Below, one piece after another: positions 63,550-64,000 of a DNA stretch of 64,000 nt. The DNA comes from an uncultured Clostridia bacterium (GTDB lineage: Bacteria > Bacillota > Clostridia > UBA1381). Each line of letters opens with the position of its first letter. Position 1 is the first letter of the stretch. The notes beneath the pieces are model-generated. The model was given only the letters and a program-made list of their open reading frames with translations. It was not told the DNA's origin and searched no databases. The DNA is taken from positions 1-64,000 of the forward strand of contig CANQQZ010000003.1 of assembly GCA_947626135.1 (NCBI GenBank), written 5' to 3'. A program made the translations under genes and the position numbers.

Positions 63550-64000
63550 TTAAATATCCATTCTAAGCGTTGCTTCTATATCCATGTTGATCTGCTGCTT
63601 CAATTCCTCCATGCCCGCAAACTTGATATCGCCGCGGAGCCGCTTTATAAACAGCACGTTTACATTCCTTCCGTAAATATTTTCGTTAAAATCAATCAAA
63701 TGGCTTTCCACCGTCAGCCGCTCCGCGCCGAACGTGAGATTCCTGCCCACGTTTATAACGCTTTTATAACGTCTGCCGTCCAGCTCGGTAAGCCCGGCGT
63801 ATACACCTTCCTTCGGCAGCGCCATACGCGGATCAAAGCTTACGTTCGCTGTCGGCAGTCCCATTTTTCTGCCGTTTTTTAACCCCTCGGCAACCCTGCC
63901 GGAAATCGTGTAGCGGCGCCCGAGAAATTTAACCGCCTCGTCTACCCTTCCGCTGCGCACCAGTCCGCGTATAAGCGTGCTCGAAACCGTCTCTCCGTCC
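63550..64000 (-). CDS. ribF: Bifunctional riboflavin kinase/FAD synthetase, C-terminal part (truncated by the window edge)
   Basis: The last 149 codons of RibF; the N-terminal FAD-synthetase domain lies beyond base 64000. The visible part starts inside VSSTLIRGLVRSGRVDEA, the end of the adenylyltransferase domain, and continues into the riboflavin-kinase barrel: LGRRYTISGRVAEGLKNGRK, then MGLPTANVSFDP (the PTAN motif binding Mg-ATP), EGVYAGLTEL and VESHLIDFNENIYG. It makes FMN and FAD. It is followed after 13 bp by glmU on the same strand. An apparent start at 63960 is internal. Confidence 0.95.
   Translation of the reverse strand, partial: DGETVSSTLIRGLVRSGRVDEAVKFLGRRYTISGRVAEGLKNGRKMGLPTANVSFDPRMALPKEGVYAGLTELDGRRYKSVINVGRNLTFGAERLTVESHLIDFNENIYGRNVNVLFIKRLRGDIKFAGMEELKQQINMDIEATLRMDI

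Overview
The window looks like the chromosome of an anaerobic, low-to-mid GC member of the Clostridia. The evidence is a hrcA-grpE-dnaK-dnaJ operon with a CIRCE operator, PolC, DUF4364, an Rrf2-NifU-NifS cluster, S-layer-homology (SLH) surface proteins and AGGAGG ribosome sites. Secreted and cytoplasmic uronide enzymes (an SLH-anchored rhamnogalacturonan-acetylesterase-like protein, a GH88 hydrolase, GalT) and a dockerin-bearing leucine-rich-repeat protein suggest a gut or rumen polysaccharide user. A Monoglobus-like pectin degrader would fit, but that is inference.

Layout. 0-6.1 kb (minus strand): metG, phosphoglycerate mutase, DegV, TrmL and a DUF362 ferredoxin protein. 6.4-10.3 kb: a PurF-like protein that has lost its glutaminase residues, a GH88 hydrolase and galT. 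10.4-18.4 kb (minus): dnaJ, dnaK, grpE, hrcA, hemW, then rrf2-nifU-nifS; both groups have recognisable promoters and operators. 18.6-25.5 kb: an accessory stretch with a tRNA-Arg, the wreck of a tyrosine integrase, a fragment of unknown origin, a giant BspA-type LRR-dockerin protein, an XRE regulator and a four-helix membrane protein resembling TRADD-N-associated membrane domains. 25.6-32.2 kb: dipeptidase, YraN, RNase HII, DUF4364, an orphan PTS IIA, TadA, two SLH proteins, a 34-residue membrane peptide and tRNA-Gly. 32.4-40.3 kb: purL and polC. 40.4-44.2 kb (minus): potABCD polyamine importer. 44.5-51.6 kb (minus): secreted proteins (transglutaminase-like, LRR plus copper-amine-oxidase-like, NlpC/P60), a MerR regulator and two structured non-coding stretches. 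52.0-56.9 kb: ilvB-ilvN-ilvC on minus and ilvE divergently on plus. 57.0-64.0 kb (minus): ribF (5' end outside the window), glmU, pth, mfd and a PpiC-type foldase.

Functionally, most of the window is housekeeping: translation fidelity, chaperones, Fe-S assembly, purine and branched-chain amino-acid synthesis, repair and replication. It is interrupted by surface-protein clusters. Promoters of the form TTGACA-17-TATAAT are unusually easy to read here and many are listed. A 58-bp dispersed repeat occurs twice (start of window and 51.87 kb), each time about 90 bp beyond the stop codon of a minus-strand gene, and other hairpin-rich repeat islands lie at 2.1 and 7.8 kb.

No complete new defence or mobile system is visible. 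The best leads for something undescribed are the structured RNA-like element at 50.0-50.2 kb with its own consensus promoter, the TRADD-N-associated-like membrane protein at 24.7 kb, and the Cys-less PurF homologue at 6.4 kb.
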